64,000 nt of DNA from Paenisporosarcina sp. FSL H8-0542 (GCF_038632915.1 NZ_CP152050.1:1085001-1149000), one strand, 5' to 3'; positions 19,116 through 28,476 are shown, counted from the stretch's first letter. Notes: generated by a model not told the origin, from the sequence alone. Numbers and translations are program-made.

Positions 19116-19628
19116 ATGTTTTCTTTTGTAGATCAGCATGGGTTAAAAGTTACGTTATCATTTGAACCAAATGCCTTTTTAATTCCTACCACACATGTAC
19201 TCGTGCTAGCGAACAGGCAGAACCAGTGGTTGCTCACAAAACATCCACAAAGAGGGATTGAATTTCCCGGTGGAAAAGTAGAATCAGGCGAGACGTTAGA
19301 ACAAGCAGCAAAACGGGAAGTATTTGAAGAAACAGGCGCACAACTTTCAAATTTAATATGGTTTGCAGAATATATGGTGCATGAGCGTAAGCCTTTTTGT
19401 AAGGCGGTTTTCCGTGCAACAGTTGATTCAATTGAAAACAATAGTGAACGATTTGAGACTGAGGGCCCTGTATGGATGACGCTACAGGAGTTTTTCAAAT
19501 CAACTAATCTTAGTTTTCATATGACAGATGACGGAATGAGAAAAATGTTGGAACAGGTGATGTTAGATGAAAGTAGACGGAACAATTGTACACAGACTTC
19601 CGTATCCAAGTCCAAATCCACTAGTTAA
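19116..19628 (+). CDS. ytkD: Nudix nucleoside triphosphate hydrolase YtkD
   Basis: 170 residues; the B. subtilis homologue removes 8-oxo-dGTP from the nucleotide pool. A complete Nudix box is visible at about 52-74: GGKVESGETLEQAAKREVFE followed by ETGA. The N-terminal SFVDQHGLKVTLSFEPNAF resembles YtkD. I chose ATG 19116 with AAGGAG upstream; a longer frame to 19065 overlaps the previous stop. The last 62 bases overlap ytmA in another frame, a rather long overlap, leaving a C-terminal tail of low complexity. Confidence 0.88.
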   Translation: MFSFVDQHGLKVTLSFEPNAFLIPTTHVLVLANRQNQWLLTKHPQRGIEFPGGKVESGETLEQAAKREVFEETGAQLSNLIWFAEYMVHERKPFCKAVFRATVDSIENNSERFETEGPVWMTLQEFFKSTNLSFHMTDDGMRKMLEQVMLDESRRNNCTQTSVSKSKSTS

Positions 19629-20352
19629 ATTAACGGAAATTGTCTATTGGTCATGTGGATTCAGGGTAAAAGGGTTACTCGCGGAGCCACGCAAAGAAGG
19701 CAAGTATGAGGGAATCCTCTATTTACGTGGAGGTATTCAAAACATTGGTATGGTTCGATCTGCTCGAATTGCTCAGTTTGCCACACAAGGATTCGTGGTG
19801 TTTGCCCCTTATTATCGTGGGAACAGAGGCGGCGAAGGTAGAGATGAATTTGCTGGGGAAGATCGGTTTGACGCTACCAATGGAGTAGAAGTATTAAGAC
19901 AGTTTATTTCAGTGAACCGTATTCATTTGTTTGCATTTTCTCGTGGAGGAATTATGGCTTTATGGACGGCTGTTCTGCGTTCAGATATTACATCGGTTGT
20001 CACCTGGTCAGGTGTGTCAGACATGGTTCTCACCTATGAGGAACGTGAAGACATGCGTAGAATGATGAAGCGGGTGATTGGTGGTAATCCTACGAATGTA
20101 CCTGAGGCATATGAACTTCGTCAACCACTCAAACATGTCAGTGCTATTGATGCCAAAATTCTAATTATCCATGGACGAAAAGATGGGAATGTCGGAATTG
20201 AACATGCCTTACGTCTCGAAAGAGCACTCATTGATGGAAATAAAAATTTTGAGACTTGGTATTTTAAAGATTACACACATTATTTCCCTTCGAAAACCAA
20301 TAGACAAACTGTCAGAGATTTAACGGACTGGATGAAACGACAAGGGGATTAA
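19567..20352 (+). CDS. ytmA: Prolyl-oligopeptidase-like alpha/beta hydrolase YtmA
   Basis: 261 residues, peptidase S9 fold. Nucleophile elbow FSRGGIMAL near residue 120, aspartate in HGRKDGNVG and histidine in THYFPSK. It follows the B. subtilis YtmA pattern closely (LYLRGGIQNIGMVR, PYYRGNRGGEGRDEFAGEDR). The substrate is unknown. Start ATG 19567 within the end of ytkD. Followed four bases later by an unknown gene in the same direction. Confidence 0.9.
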   Translation: MKVDGTIVHRLPYPSPNPLVKLTEIVYWSCGFRVKGLLAEPRKEGKYEGILYLRGGIQNIGMVRSARIAQFATQGFVVFAPYYRGNRGGEGRDEFAGEDRFDATNGVEVLRQFISVNRIHLFAFSRGGIMALWTAVLRSDITSVVTWSGVSDMVLTYEEREDMRRMMKRVIGGNPTNVPEAYELRQPLKHVSAIDAKILIIHGRKDGNVGIEHALRLERALIDGNKNFETWYFKDYTHYFPSKTNRQTVRDLTDWMKRQGD

Positions 20353-20355
20353 TAT

Positions 20356-20805
20356 ATGAAACATATCCGAATTCATTTAAAGACTATCAGTACTGCTAAC
20401 AAAACCTCGGTCCCTAATGATACGTCATATTGGAAAAAGCTTTGGGATACGTATACGCGTGAATATGCTTCAGTGGAAATTCAGTGTTGGCAGGAAGAAG
20501 TGCATGATATTGAGGAATTGACCAAACTCTCTGCACATTCTGTGAAACAAGGACTTGTAAAATCGTTTACAATTACATTGAACGAAAAAAACTGTAACTA
20601 TTTACGTAATCATTCAATTGATGCAGATGGCGGTTTAAAATGGTTCACTATATTCTTTTATAAAGAAGATATTCAAATGCTTGAGATAGCACAATATGGT
20701 TCAGAAATTGTATTATATGGAGTAAATGAGAAAGAAGCGGAAGAATTTGAAGCGCTATTCCCTGAAATCGAGAACGCGGAATACTTCAAAGAACACCTCA
20801 TGTAA
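20356..20805 (+). CDS. Unknown protein, member 1 of a tandem paralogue pair
   Basis: 149 residues, soluble, no family recognised. Its C-terminal half is similar in pattern to the next gene: LKWFTIFFYK..., YGSEIVLYGV..., EAEEFEALFPEIE compared with IPWYTLVFKR..., HGSELFFYQI..., DAKEIESYFPEET. The SD AAGGGGA is well placed. It lies four bases after ytmA, so it is probably in one operon with it. Confidence 0.75.
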   Translation: MKHIRIHLKTISTANKTSVPNDTSYWKKLWDTYTREYASVEIQCWQEEVHDIEELTKLSAHSVKQGLVKSFTITLNEKNCNYLRNHSIDADGGLKWFTIFFYKEDIQMLEIAQYGSEIVLYGVNEKEAEEFEALFPEIENAEYFKEHLM

Positions 20806-20822
20806 GCAGAGGAGGGTGAGGC

Positions 20823-21263
20823 ATGGGCAATTTACATATAATATACGACTCTTTATTACTAACCAGTGAAACCAACAAGCTTAGGAAGAGTATTAGCTAT
20901 TGGTTTCCGTTAATGAATGAGGTACTTCCAGTGTTTACAGAAGTCGAAGTACATTGTCATGAAGATGAAAAAGAAGCAATTCTTAAGATTAAACCTTTCG
21001 CTCATACCATTCGATATGGAAGTGGATTGGTCATTTTTACAATGCCTCTAAATCAGAAGCTAAAAGACTTGCTACTGTATGGGGTAAATGAAGGGCATAC
21101 AAGAATTCCCTGGTATACATTAGTATTCAAGAGAAATGGTGCACATATTTGTACTGTTAAACATCACGGATCTGAATTGTTTTTCTACCAGATAACGAAA
21201 GAGGATGCTAAAGAGATAGAATCTTACTTTCCCGAAGAGACAGTTTTTGAATATACGGAGTAA
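20823..21263 (+). CDS. Unknown protein, member 2 of a tandem paralogue pair
   Basis: 146 residues, with a strong SD AGGAGGGTG before ATG 20823. Paralogue of the preceding gene, most clearly from about residue 85 to the end (W-Y-T-L-V-F, H-G-S-E, E-x-x-FPEE). The N-terminal half also has the pattern SYW near residue 25 in both. No signal peptide. Function unknown. Ends at a terminator shared with pckA. Confidence 0.75.
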   Translation: MGNLHIIYDSLLLTSETNKLRKSISYWFPLMNEVLPVFTEVEVHCHEDEKEAILKIKPFAHTIRYGSGLVIFTMPLNQKLKDLLLYGVNEGHTRIPWYTLVFKRNGAHICTVKHHGSELFFYQITKEDAKEIESYFPEETVFEYTE

Positions 21264-21265
21264 AA

Positions 21266-21300
21266 AAATGGCCTGCACATGAAGTGCAAGCCATTTTTGT
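21266..21300. terminator. Bidirectional terminator
   Basis: AAAATGGCCTGCAC-ATGAA-GTGCAAGCCATTTTT between convergent genes. Confidence 0.88.
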
Positions 21301-21303
21301 ATT

Positions 21304-22890
21304 CTAGATAATTGGACCGCCTTTAGAAATAATGTCTTCAGACACTGATCCAAATTTATTGAAGTTCTCACGGAATCGATTAGCCAATTCTTGTGCTTTT
21401 TTATCGTATGCTGCTGGATCCGCCCATGCATCGCGTGGGTTTAATACGTCAGAAGGTACGCCAGGTACTTCTTTAGGAATAGCTAAACCGAATGCTGAAC
21501 CTTTATCCATTTCAACATTATCTAATTTGCCTTCCAATGCAGCACGAACCATCGCACGTGTATAAGAAAGTTTCATACGGCTACCAACGCCATATTCGCC
21601 GCCTGTCCAGCCAGTATTTACAAGGAAGACTTGTGCATCATGCTCATCGATTTTCTTCCCTAACATTTCTGCATATACAGTTGCAGGAAGGGGAAGGAAT
21701 GGAGAACCGAAACAAGTTGAGAATGTTGCTTGTGGAGATGTAATTCCACGTTCTGTACCAGCAAGCTTCGATGTAAATCCGCTTAAGAAGTGATACATCG
21801 CTTGTTCTTTCGTCAACTTACTGATTGGAGGTAATACCCCAAACGCATCAGCAGTTAAGAAAATGATGGTTTTTGGATGACCCGCTACAGAAGGATCAAC
21901 AATATTGTCGATTGCTTGTAATGGGTAAGCAGCACGCGTATTTTCAGTTAACGAAATATTTTCGTAGTCGGGTATACGCGTTTCTGGATCCAATACTACG
22001 TTTTCCAATACAGAACCAAAACGGATTGCATCGAAAATTTGTGGTTCATTTTCACGTGTTAAGTTAATTGCTTTTGCATAACAGCCGCCTTCAATATTGA
22101 ATACGCCGTTATCTGACCAGCCATGCTCATCATCACCGATTAATTTACGATCTGCATCAGCAGATAATGTTGTCTTTCCTGTTCCGGACAATCCGAAGAA
22201 CAAAGCAACATCGCCTTTTTCACCAACGTTTGCAGAACAGTGCATCGGTAGGATGCCTTGCTCAGGAAGCAAGTAGTTCATAATGGAGAAAATTGATTTT
22301 TTCATTTCACCGGCATACTCAGTACCACCGATTAAAATGATGCGTTTTTCCATTGACACAATGATAAACGTTTCCGAACCTGTACCATCGATTGCAGGAT
22401 CTGCTTTGAAAGTCGGAGCATAAACGATTGTGAATTGTGCTTCATGCGATGCCAACTCATCTTTAGACGGACGAATGAATAATTGGTGTGCAAAAAGGTT
22501 ATGCCAAGCATATTCATTAATTACTTGCAATGAAAGGCGAGATTCTTTATCCGCACCGGCAAAGCCATTAAAGACAAATAACTCTTCTTTTGTTTTTAAA
22601 TAGTTCACAACTTTTTTATATAAAGAGTTGAAAATTTCAGATGATATTGGTTGGTTTACTGAGCCCCAATCAATCTTGTCTTTAGAGCTATCTTCCACAA
22701 CAACATATTTGTCTTTAGGAGAACGTCCTGTATATTTTCCTGTCACTACTTTTACAGCTCCAGTTGGTGTTAAGACAGCTTCTCCACGTAATGTTGCTTT
22801 CTCCACAAGTTGTGGGACTGAAAGTTGCACATGCACGTTTTGGCCATTTAACAAGTCGTTCAGCTCGTTCATCGTGTTCACTGAATTCAT
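21304..22890 (-). CDS. pckA: Phosphoenolpyruvate carboxykinase (ATP)
   Basis: Gluconeogenic enzyme, oxaloacetate + ATP to PEP + CO2 + ADP. 528 residues. Substrate loop TGRSPKDKY near residue 53, kinase-1a P-loop [11 protein letters not shown] near 234, and metal site [19 protein letters not shown]. Start ATG 22890 with AAGGAAGG upstream. A CcpN-like box overlapping a TATACT -10 in front of the gene suggests glycolytic repression as in B. subtilis. Confidence 0.97.
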   Translation of the reverse strand: MNSVNTMNELNDLLNGQNVHVQLSVPQLVEKATLRGEAVLTPTGAVKVVTGKYTGRSPKDKYVVVEDSSKDKIDWGSVNQPISSEIFNSLYKKVVNYLKTKEELFVFNGFAGADKESRLSLQVINEYAWHNLFAHQLFIRPSKDELASHEAQFTIVYAPTFKADPAIDGTGSETFIIVSMEKRIILIGGTEYAGEMKKSIFSIMNYLLPEQGILPMHCSANVGEKGDVALFFGLSGTGKTTLSADADRKLIGDDEHGWSDNGVFNIEGGCYAKAINLTRENEPQIFDAIRFGSVLENVVLDPETRIPDYENISLTENTRAAYPLQAIDNIVDPSVAGHPKTIIFLTADAFGVLPPISKLTKEQAMYHFLSGFTSKLAGTERGITSPQATFSTCFGSPFLPLPATVYAEMLGKKIDEHDAQVFLVNTGWTGGEYGVGSRMKLSYTRAMVRAALEGKLDNVEMDKGSAFGLAIPKEVPGVPSDVLNPRDAWADPAAYDKKAQELANRFRENFNKFGSVSEDIISKGGPII

Positions 22891-22952
22891 GTATATGTAC
22901 CTTCCTTTATCGTATATTACCCTTATATCGGGTTAACCTTGATTCGAAAATT

Positions 22953-22963
22953 AGTATAACACA
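22953..22963 (-). promoter_or_regulatory. CcpN-like box overlapping the pckA -10
   Basis: On the minus strand TGTGTTATACT, which fits the CcpN consensus TRTGHYATAYW at every position. It contains the candidate -10 TATACT about 63-70 bases before the pckA start. No clear -35 was seen. Confidence 0.6.
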
Positions 22964-23041
22964 TTACGCTTAATAATCTACACTAATAGCCTAATTAATT
23001 TTATCTGATTTTCGAACATTTATATAGAACGAAAAAAATAT

Positions 23042-23070
23042 TTGACAAGGCTTCATTAGTTTATTATGAT
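23042..23070 (+). promoter_or_regulatory. Sigma-A promoter of metK
   Basis: TTGACA at 23042-23047, 17-base spacer, TATGAT at 23065-23070. It lies about 18 bases before the riboswitch. Confidence 0.9.
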
Positions 23071-23087
23071 GTAAAACTGAACGGATA

Positions 23088-23211
23088 CTCTTATCCCGAG
23101 CTGGTGGAGGGGTCAGGCCCTATGAAACCCGGCAACCTGCAGTTATGAACCAAGTAGTAATTGGCAAAGGTGCTGAACCTGAAGCAAGGTGTATTCCTTG
23201 GATGATAAGAG
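23088..23211 (+). ncRNA. SAM-I riboswitch (S box) of metK
   Basis: P1 CTCTTATC (23088-23095) pairs with GATAAGAG (23204-23211). The conserved cores GAGCTGGTGGAGGGG, CCTATGAAACCCGGCAACC and AAGGTGCTGAACCTG are all present. SAM binding should favour the downstream terminator and switch off metK. Confidence 0.97.
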
Positions 23212-23234
23212 TGAAAGGTGCCTATTAACGAATG

Positions 23235-23272
23235 CCTTTCCTCATGTTTTTACGTGAGAGAGGGTTTTTTTT
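23235..23272 (+). terminator. SAM-controlled terminator of metK leader
   Basis: CCTTTCCTCATG pairs with CGTGAGAGAGGG (11 of 12 positions, some G-T), followed by eight T. GAAAGG at 23213-23218 can pair with CCTTTC at 23235-23240 as part of the alternative fold. Confidence 0.85.
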
Positions 23273-23410
23273 ATGACATCTCCCTTTATCCTCGTGTGCA
23301 GAAGCCCGAAAAGGCGGAAGGTTTTATTCTAATGAATAAGCTGGACATGGGAAATGAGTACCGTTTGAATTTTCCGAGAGCAATCTCGAAGGATATAGGA
23401 GGAATATTAA

Positions 23411-24607
23411 ATGACAACTCGTCGTCTATTTACATCAGAATCAGTAACAGAAGGGCATCCGGATAAGATTTGTGATCAAATCTCAGACGCAATTTTAGAT
23501 GCTATATTAACAGAAGACCCGAACGCACGTGTCGCTTGTGAAACAACTGTAACAACAGGTTTAGTGCTTGTTGCTGGAGAAATCACAACATCTGCTTATG
23601 TGGATATTCAAAAAGTTGTACGTGAAACAGTTCGTGAAATTGGCTACACTCGTGCAAAATATGGTTTTGACTCAGAGACTTCTGCAGTATTGACCGCAAT
23701 CGATGAGCAATCTGCCGACATCGCAATGGGCGTTGACAGAGCACTAGAAGCACGTGAAGGTTCGATGACAGATTCAGACATCGAAGCAATCGGTGCAGGT
23801 GACCAAGGTTTAATGTTCGGTTTTGCTTGTAATGAAACACCGGAATTAATGCCTCTTCCAATTAGTATGGCTCATAAGTTAGCTCGTCGTTTAGCATTAG
23901 TTCGTAAAGAAGAAATTCTTCCATACTTACGTCCAGATGGCAAAACACAAGTAACTGTAGAATATGATGAAAACAATAAACCGTTGCGCATTGACACAAT
24001 CGTTATTTCTACTCAACATCACCCAGAAGTAACTCTTGAGCAAATTCAACGCAACTTGAAAGAACATGTCATCAATCCTGTCGTTCCGGCAGAATTAATT
24101 GACGAAAATACAAAATACTTCATTAATCCAACTGGTCGCTTCGTAATTGGTGGACCACAAGGGGATGCTGGTTTAACTGGTCGCAAAATTATCGTTGATA
24201 CTTACGGTGGATACGCTCGTCACGGTGGCGGCGCATTCTCTGGTAAAGATGCGACAAAAGTTGACCGTTCAGCAGCATATGCAGCACGTTATGTAGCGAA
24301 AAACATCGTAGCAGCAGGACTTGCTGACCGTTGCGAAGTTCAACTTGCATATGCAATCGGTGTTGCACAACCAGTATCAATTGCAATCGATACTTTTGGT
24401 ACAGGCACTGTAGAAGAATCGAAACTTGTTGAAATTGTTCGCGATTCATTCGACCTTCGCCCAGCTGGAATCATCAAAATGTTAGATCTACGTCGTCCGA
24501 TTTACAAGCAGACAGCTGCTTATGGACACTTCGGTCGCACAGACTTGGATGTACCATGGGAGAAAACAGACAGAGCGGCTACTTTGAAAGAAAAAGCAGG
24601 CGTTTAA
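23411..24607 (+). CDS. metK: S-adenosylmethionine synthase
   Basis: Makes SAM from methionine and ATP. 398 residues, standard length. Signature motifs: [17 protein letters not shown] near residue 16, [10 protein letters not shown] near 119, and [20 protein letters not shown] near 265. The SD AGGAGG is eight bases before the ATG. The 138 bases between the riboswitch terminator and the ATG hold no gene that I can support. Ends at its own terminator. Confidence 0.98.
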   Translation: MTTRRLFTSESVTEGHPDKICDQISDAILDAILTEDPNARVACETTVTTGLVLVAGEITTSAYVDIQKVVRETVREIGYTRAKYGFDSETSAVLTAIDEQSADIAMGVDRALEAREGSMTDSDIEAIGAGDQGLMFGFACNETPELMPLPISMAHKLARRLALVRKEEILPYLRPDGKTQVTVEYDENNKPLRIDTIVISTQHHPEVTLEQIQRNLKEHVINPVVPAELIDENTKYFINPTGRFVIGGPQGDAGLTGRKIIVDTYGGYARHGGGAFSGKDATKVDRSAAYAARYVAKNIVAAGLADRCEVQLAYAIGVAQPVSIAIDTFGTGTVEESKLVEIVRDSFDLRPAGIIKMLDLRRPIYKQTAAYGHFGRTDLDVPWEKTDRAATLKEKAGV

Positions 24608-24611
24608 GATT

Positions 24612-24648
24612 GAGAAGCCATTCTGGGTATGCCCTAGAATGGCTTTTT
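24612..24648 (+). terminator. metK terminator
   Basis: AAGCCATTCT...AGAATGGCTTTTTTA hairpin right after the stop codon. Confidence 0.88.
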
Positions 24649-24722
24649 TATTGGAAATTAGTGGGCGAAAGGGAACAAATCAATTTGAACGGGAATAAAT
24701 TTAAGAATGCTTCAACATATTA

Positions 24723-24752
24723 AAAGGACCGGGCTCTATCACCCGGTCCTTA
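24723..24752. terminator. Terminator of ytoA
   Basis: AAGGACCGGG-CTCTATCA-CCCGGTCCTT, GC-rich stem at the 3' end of the minus-strand gene. Confidence 0.75.
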
Positions 24753-24760
24753 CTATCCGT

Positions 24761-25279
24761 TTACTTTTGTTGTTGCATTTCCTTATAAATCTGTCCTTTT
24801 TCAGCATATTCTCTCACAATACGTTCCATATCTAGTTTGTCTTCAGCATTCAACTCCCGAACCACTTTTGCCGGACGTCCCAATGCAAGCATACCTGGGG
24901 GAATTACTTTACCGGGTGGAACCAAGCTACCTGCCCCGATAAATGCACCTTCACCAATCTCTGCGCCATCCAGGACAATGGAACCCATGCCAATTAAGGC
25001 GCCTTTTCGTACGGTACAGCTATGTAGAGTTACTTGGTGACCGATGGTGACTTCATCTTCCAAAATTAATGGAGCGGCAGGGCTTTGATGAAGGCAACAC
25101 AAATCTTGAATATTAACTTTGCGGCCGATTCGAGTCGCATTGACATCACCACGAATAATGGTATTAAACCAAATAGTGGACTCTGGACCGATTGTCACGT
25201 CACCACTTATTGTGACATAATCAGCAATATAAACAGATGGGTCAATCATGGGTGTTTTATCTTTAAAAGGGTAAATCAT
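24761..25279 (-). CDS. ytoA: Gamma-carbonic-anhydrase-like hexapeptide repeat protein YtoA
   Basis: 172 residues. Left-handed beta-helix of hexapeptide repeats (VTISGDVTIGPESTIWFNTI, VTIGHQVTLHSCTV, GAEIGEGAFIGAG) with the metal-ligand context RGDVNATRIG, NIQDLCCLH and HQVTLHSC. Gamma-class carbonic anhydrase or acyltransferase-like; the true substrate is not known. Conserved neighbour of metK in Bacillales. Confidence 0.92.
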   Translation of the reverse strand: MIYPFKDKTPMIDPSVYIADYVTISGDVTIGPESTIWFNTIIRGDVNATRIGRKVNIQDLCCLHQSPAAPLILEDEVTIGHQVTLHSCTVRKGALIGMGSIVLDGAEIGEGAFIGAGSLVPPGKVIPPGMLALGRPAKVVRELNAEDKLDMERIVREYAEKGQIYKEMQQQK

Positions 25280-25383
25280 TCAAAAAACCTCGTTTCTTCT
25301 TGCCATATGGTTTCATTATACAAAAAAAGAGGAACTAAAAAAGGATGACTTCGTCGAATAAAGAAATAGAAGGAGCGATGATT

Positions 25384-26184
25384 ATGTGGAAATGGGAAGC
25401 TGATGGCCAGGCAAAAGCAGTCATCGCCATCGTACACAGCGCGTATGAACATCACCGTCGGTACGCCTGGTTAATAGAAGAATTTAGAAGTTCAGGATTT
25501 CATGTTGTAATGGGGGATCTACCTGGGCACGGAGAATCGGCTCTCAATAAACAAGCACATGACGAAGATTTTCAATCCTATGGCACTTTTATCAATCACT
25601 TGATTGACGCTTCGCTTACATATAACTTACCTGTTTTTATTATGGGTCACGGGCTAGGTGCAACTTTAGTCATGCAGATGCTTCAGGAAAAATCAATTGA
25701 ATGTGCTGGAATAATTCTGACATCTCCTTGGATGCATTTACATATTCATGCATCGAAACTTTCCAGTGCTTTAGCCAACATGGGGAAGCTTGCTGAAAAC
25801 GTCAAGAGTACTCATGAAATAACCATTAAAAAACTGACAAGAAATTATGATGTTTATACGCAAGATAAAGACGATGATCTATATAACACGACCATTACTT
25901 TGAAGTGGTACAGGGAGTTGCAGCATTTGATGAAAGCAACAACTGCCAAACAAGAAAGCATTCAAAATGTTCCTATTTTGATGATGACTGCAGAGTGGGA
26001 TAAAATTGCCGATCCGACATTCGCAAAGAATTGGCTGCAAAAACAACAACTTTCTGAAATACAATATAAAGAGTGGAAAAATTGTTTTCATGATCTGTTC
26101 CAAGAGCCAGAACGAGAAGATGTGTTTTATTACACGAAGACGTTCGTGAATAATGTGTTGCGTTCACTCGGATATGTGGTTTAA
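25384..26184 (+). CDS. ytpA: YtpA-like alpha/beta hydrolase lacking the catalytic serine
   Basis: 266 residues, similar throughout to the B. subtilis lysophospholipase YtpA (MWKWEAD start, FHVVMGDLPGHGES, EWDKIAD, EPEREDVF). The nucleophile elbow GHSMGG reads GHGLGA: codons CAC GGG CTA GGT at about residue 100, so serine is glycine. The oxyanion-side HG is HS. The general-base region with His (CFHDLFQEPERED) and the Asp (EWDK) are kept. The reading frame is intact, so it may be a pseudoenzyme rather than a decaying gene. Start ATG 25384 is chosen from AAGGAG spacing of eight and family alignment. Confidence 0.88.
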   Translation: MWKWEADGQAKAVIAIVHSAYEHHRRYAWLIEEFRSSGFHVVMGDLPGHGESALNKQAHDEDFQSYGTFINHLIDASLTYNLPVFIMGHGLGATLVMQMLQEKSIECAGIILTSPWMHLHIHASKLSSALANMGKLAENVKSTHEITIKKLTRNYDVYTQDKDDDLYNTTITLKWYRELQHLMKATTAKQESIQNVPILMMTAEWDKIADPTFAKNWLQKQQLSEIQYKEWKNCFHDLFQEPEREDVFYYTKTFVNNVLRSLGYVV

Positions 26185-26190
26185 GTCAAA

Positions 26191-26229
26191 TAAAAGCCTT
26201 TCTAATGAAAAATTAGAAAGGCTTTTACT
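26191..26229 (+). terminator. Terminator after ytpA
   Basis: AAAAGCCTTTCTAAT-GAAAA-ATTAGAAAGGCTTTT. Confidence 0.9.
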
Positions 26230-26569
26230 ATGGATTTGTTTATGACTTCATTTATGAATTATGCTGATTTACAAGGATTTATAAATTATTCTGACATGAA
26301 AATTAGCCGCCTGTAAAAAAGGGAAGCAATAGATTCAAAATTTCAAAACCTGAACATTTTCCAATATGATAATTCTATTTTAATAAAAATATTCCTCTAT
26401 TGTTTTTTAGACCTTGGAAACTTGGATTTATGTACGCTAGGGCTTGCAAAAGTCGAAGTTAGCATAATGAAAATCTAGAAGTATATAAAATCTTTCATTG
26501 TACTAACATCATTTTTGTAATACAGTGAATAATGTGACAATATTATGAACAAACAAAGGGGGAAATTGG
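26230..26569. other. 340-base intergenic stretch, nothing certain
   Basis: AT-rich, no open frame with SD and no convincing hairpin. Presumably holds the promoter of the symporter gene. TTGCAA...TAATGA near 26450 has a short 15-base spacer and is not convincing. Confidence 0.6.
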
Positions 26570-28042
26570 ATGGAAGAGTTTATTGGGCAAATAAATAACT
26601 TTTTATGGGGACCTTGGATGATTTATGGCTGTTTGGCTATCGGTCTATTATTTTCAATCCTTACTCGTTTCTTGCAAGTTCGACTGATCAAGGATATGGT
26701 TGTTCAAATGTTCAAAGGTGAAAAATCGGATGCCGGGGTATCTTCATTCCAAGCATTATCGATTGCATTATCAGGTCGTGTTGGAACCGGAAATATTGCA
26801 GGGGTTGCTACGGCGATTGCATTTGGTGGTCCAGGGGCTGTATTCTGGATGTGGGCAATTGCGTTTATCGGGGCGTCTTCAGCGTTTGTCGAATCAACTT
26901 TGGCCCAAATTTATAAAGTGAAAGACCAAGGACAATACCGTGGTGGTCCTGCTTATTACATAGAAAAAGGAATCGGCTCGAAGTGGTATGCAGTTATTTT
27001 TGCACTCGCAACATTACTGGCTATGTCCATTTTGATGCCAGGCATTCAATCGAACTCCATTGCCATAGGGATGGAAAATGCATTTGACATGCCTCGATGG
27101 GTTACTGGAGCTATAATTGTTGTCATTCTAGGCGGCATTATTCTCGGCGGAGTAAAACGTATTGCAAACGTAGCTCAATTTGTCGTACCTTTCATGGCGC
27201 TAGCATACATTCTAATGGCAATTATCATTATTGGAATGAACATTACTGAAGTGCCAAGTGTTCTTAGATTGATCTTTTCAAGTGCTTTCAGCTTTGACTC
27301 GACTTTCGGTGGGATAATTGGTGCTGCAATTGCATGGGGCGTCAAACGTGGAGTCTATTCAAATGAAGCTGGTCAAGGTACTGGACCTCACGCAGCAGCT
27401 GCGGCAGAAGTTTCTCATCCGGTGAAACAAGGTCTAGTTCAGGCATTCTCAGTGTACATTGATACATTGTTGGTGTGTTCAGCAACTGCTTTCATGATTT
27501 TATTCACAGGGATGTACAATGTTCAATTGGATGACGGCGAAGGCGAATTTGTTGTTGAAAACCTTCCAGGAGTCGATGCTGGAGCTGGCTACACGCAAGC
27601 AGCAATTGATTATGCAATGCCGGGAGCAGGTATTGGAGCTGGATTTGTTGCAATTGCGTTGTTCTTCTTTGCATTCACGACAATTATGGCTTACTACTAT
27701 ATGGCAGAAACCAATGTTGCTTATCTACTGAAAGGCAATGCTGAAAAAATAGGTATTTTTGTTTTGAAAATTGTCATTTTAATAACAGCGTTCTATGGAA
27801 CGATAAATGAAGCTAAATTAGCATGGGCACTAGGCGATGTAGGGTTAGGTTTAATGTGTTGGTTGAATTTAATTGCAATTCTCATCATAGCTAAGCCCGC
27901 TCTTCTTGCTCTTAAAGATTATGAAGCTCAGAAAAAAGAAGGCAAAGATCCAGTATTTGATCCGAGAAACTTAGGCATTAAAAATGCTGATTTCTGGGTT
28001 GAATATAATGACAACTTAAAAAATGAGAACCTGAAGAAATAA
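26570..28042 (+). CDS. Alanine/glycine:cation symporter (AGCS family)
   Basis: 490 residues with about ten to eleven membrane segments. The AGCS signature region ALSGRVGTGNIAGVATAIAFGGPGA near residue 66, and GVKRGVYSNEAGQGTGPHAAAAA near 260, are diagnostic. Imports alanine, glycine or glutamine with Na+. SD GGGGGAA. Monocistronic, ending at a weak terminator. Confidence 0.93.
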   Translation: MEEFIGQINNFLWGPWMIYGCLAIGLLFSILTRFLQVRLIKDMVVQMFKGEKSDAGVSSFQALSIALSGRVGTGNIAGVATAIAFGGPGAVFWMWAIAFIGASSAFVESTLAQIYKVKDQGQYRGGPAYYIEKGIGSKWYAVIFALATLLAMSILMPGIQSNSIAIGMENAFDMPRWVTGAIIVVILGGIILGGVKRIANVAQFVVPFMALAYILMAIIIIGMNITEVPSVLRLIFSSAFSFDSTFGGIIGAAIAWGVKRGVYSNEAGQGTGPHAAAAAEVSHPVKQGLVQAFSVYIDTLLVCSATAFMILFTGMYNVQLDDGEGEFVVENLPGVDAGAGYTQAAIDYAMPGAGIGAGFVAIALFFFAFTTIMAYYYMAETNVAYLLKGNAEKIGIFVLKIVILITAFYGTINEAKLAWALGDVGLGLMCWLNLIAILIIAKPALLALKDYEAQKKEGKDPVFDPRNLGIKNADFWVEYNDNLKNENLKK

Positions 28043-28048
28043 CAATGT

Positions 28049-28080
28049 ATCGCCTAACTCCTGTTGGGCGATTTTGTTCT
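28049..28080 (+). terminator. Terminator after the AGCS symporter
   Basis: ATCGCCTAAC-TCCT-GTTGGGCGAT followed by TTTTGTTCTTT. Confidence 0.75.
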
Positions 28081-28174
28081 TTAAGATAAAGAAAAAGAGA
28101 TTATCTGCGGACTATACATTTTGATTTCCGAACATACTTGGGAATTTAATATAATGGACGAATGACTTTTTCTT

Positions 28175-28404
28175 AAGGATGCCTTGGCTGCAGGTGCTGC
28201 TATTGCAGCGGATGGAAGATCGGTAAATAATGCATAAGGATTCCCAGGGATATTTCGTGGTGCTTTGAATGCAGGCGTGAGTGGCATCAGTTACCCGATG
28301 CTAGTCATACAAAACCAGGGGATTTAATATCAAATCCATTAGATCCGAGTGTGCATACAGTTGTAGCAAGAGCTGTTGAACAAGCCGTACAGGAACAAAA
28401 ATAA
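28175..28404 (+). pseudogene. Degenerate C-terminal fragment resembling malic enzyme
   Basis: The plus strand reads KDALAAGAAIAADGRSVNNA-stop-GFPGIFRGALNAG, then after a frame change PGDLISNPLDPSVHTVVARA and a stop at 28402. The blocks resemble the malic enzyme C-terminus (ATGRSDxPNQVNN, FPGIFRGALD, PxPFDPRVAPxVA). One in-frame stop, one frame shift and internal deletions. No N-terminal part is present. The identification rests on memory of the family pattern. Confidence 0.5.
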
Positions 28405-28410
28405 GTAATA

Positions 28411-28447
28411 ACCGTTTCATTCCATTGTGAATGAGACGGTATTTGTT
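28411..28447 (+). terminator. Terminator after the malic-enzyme-like relic
   Basis: ACCGTTTCATT-CCATTGTG-AATGAGACGGT followed by a T-rich stretch. Confidence 0.75.
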
Positions 28448-28476
28448 TTATGATTATACAAAGTGGAGGTGCCATC

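Noticed and set aside
23218-23466. 82-codon frame from the SAM riboswitch into metK
   Set aside because: It overlaps the terminator hairpin and metK in another frame, and has no SD.
26440-26540. Promoter TTGCAA...TAATGA before the AGCS symporter
   Set aside because: Spacer of only 15 bases and weak -10; not reliable.
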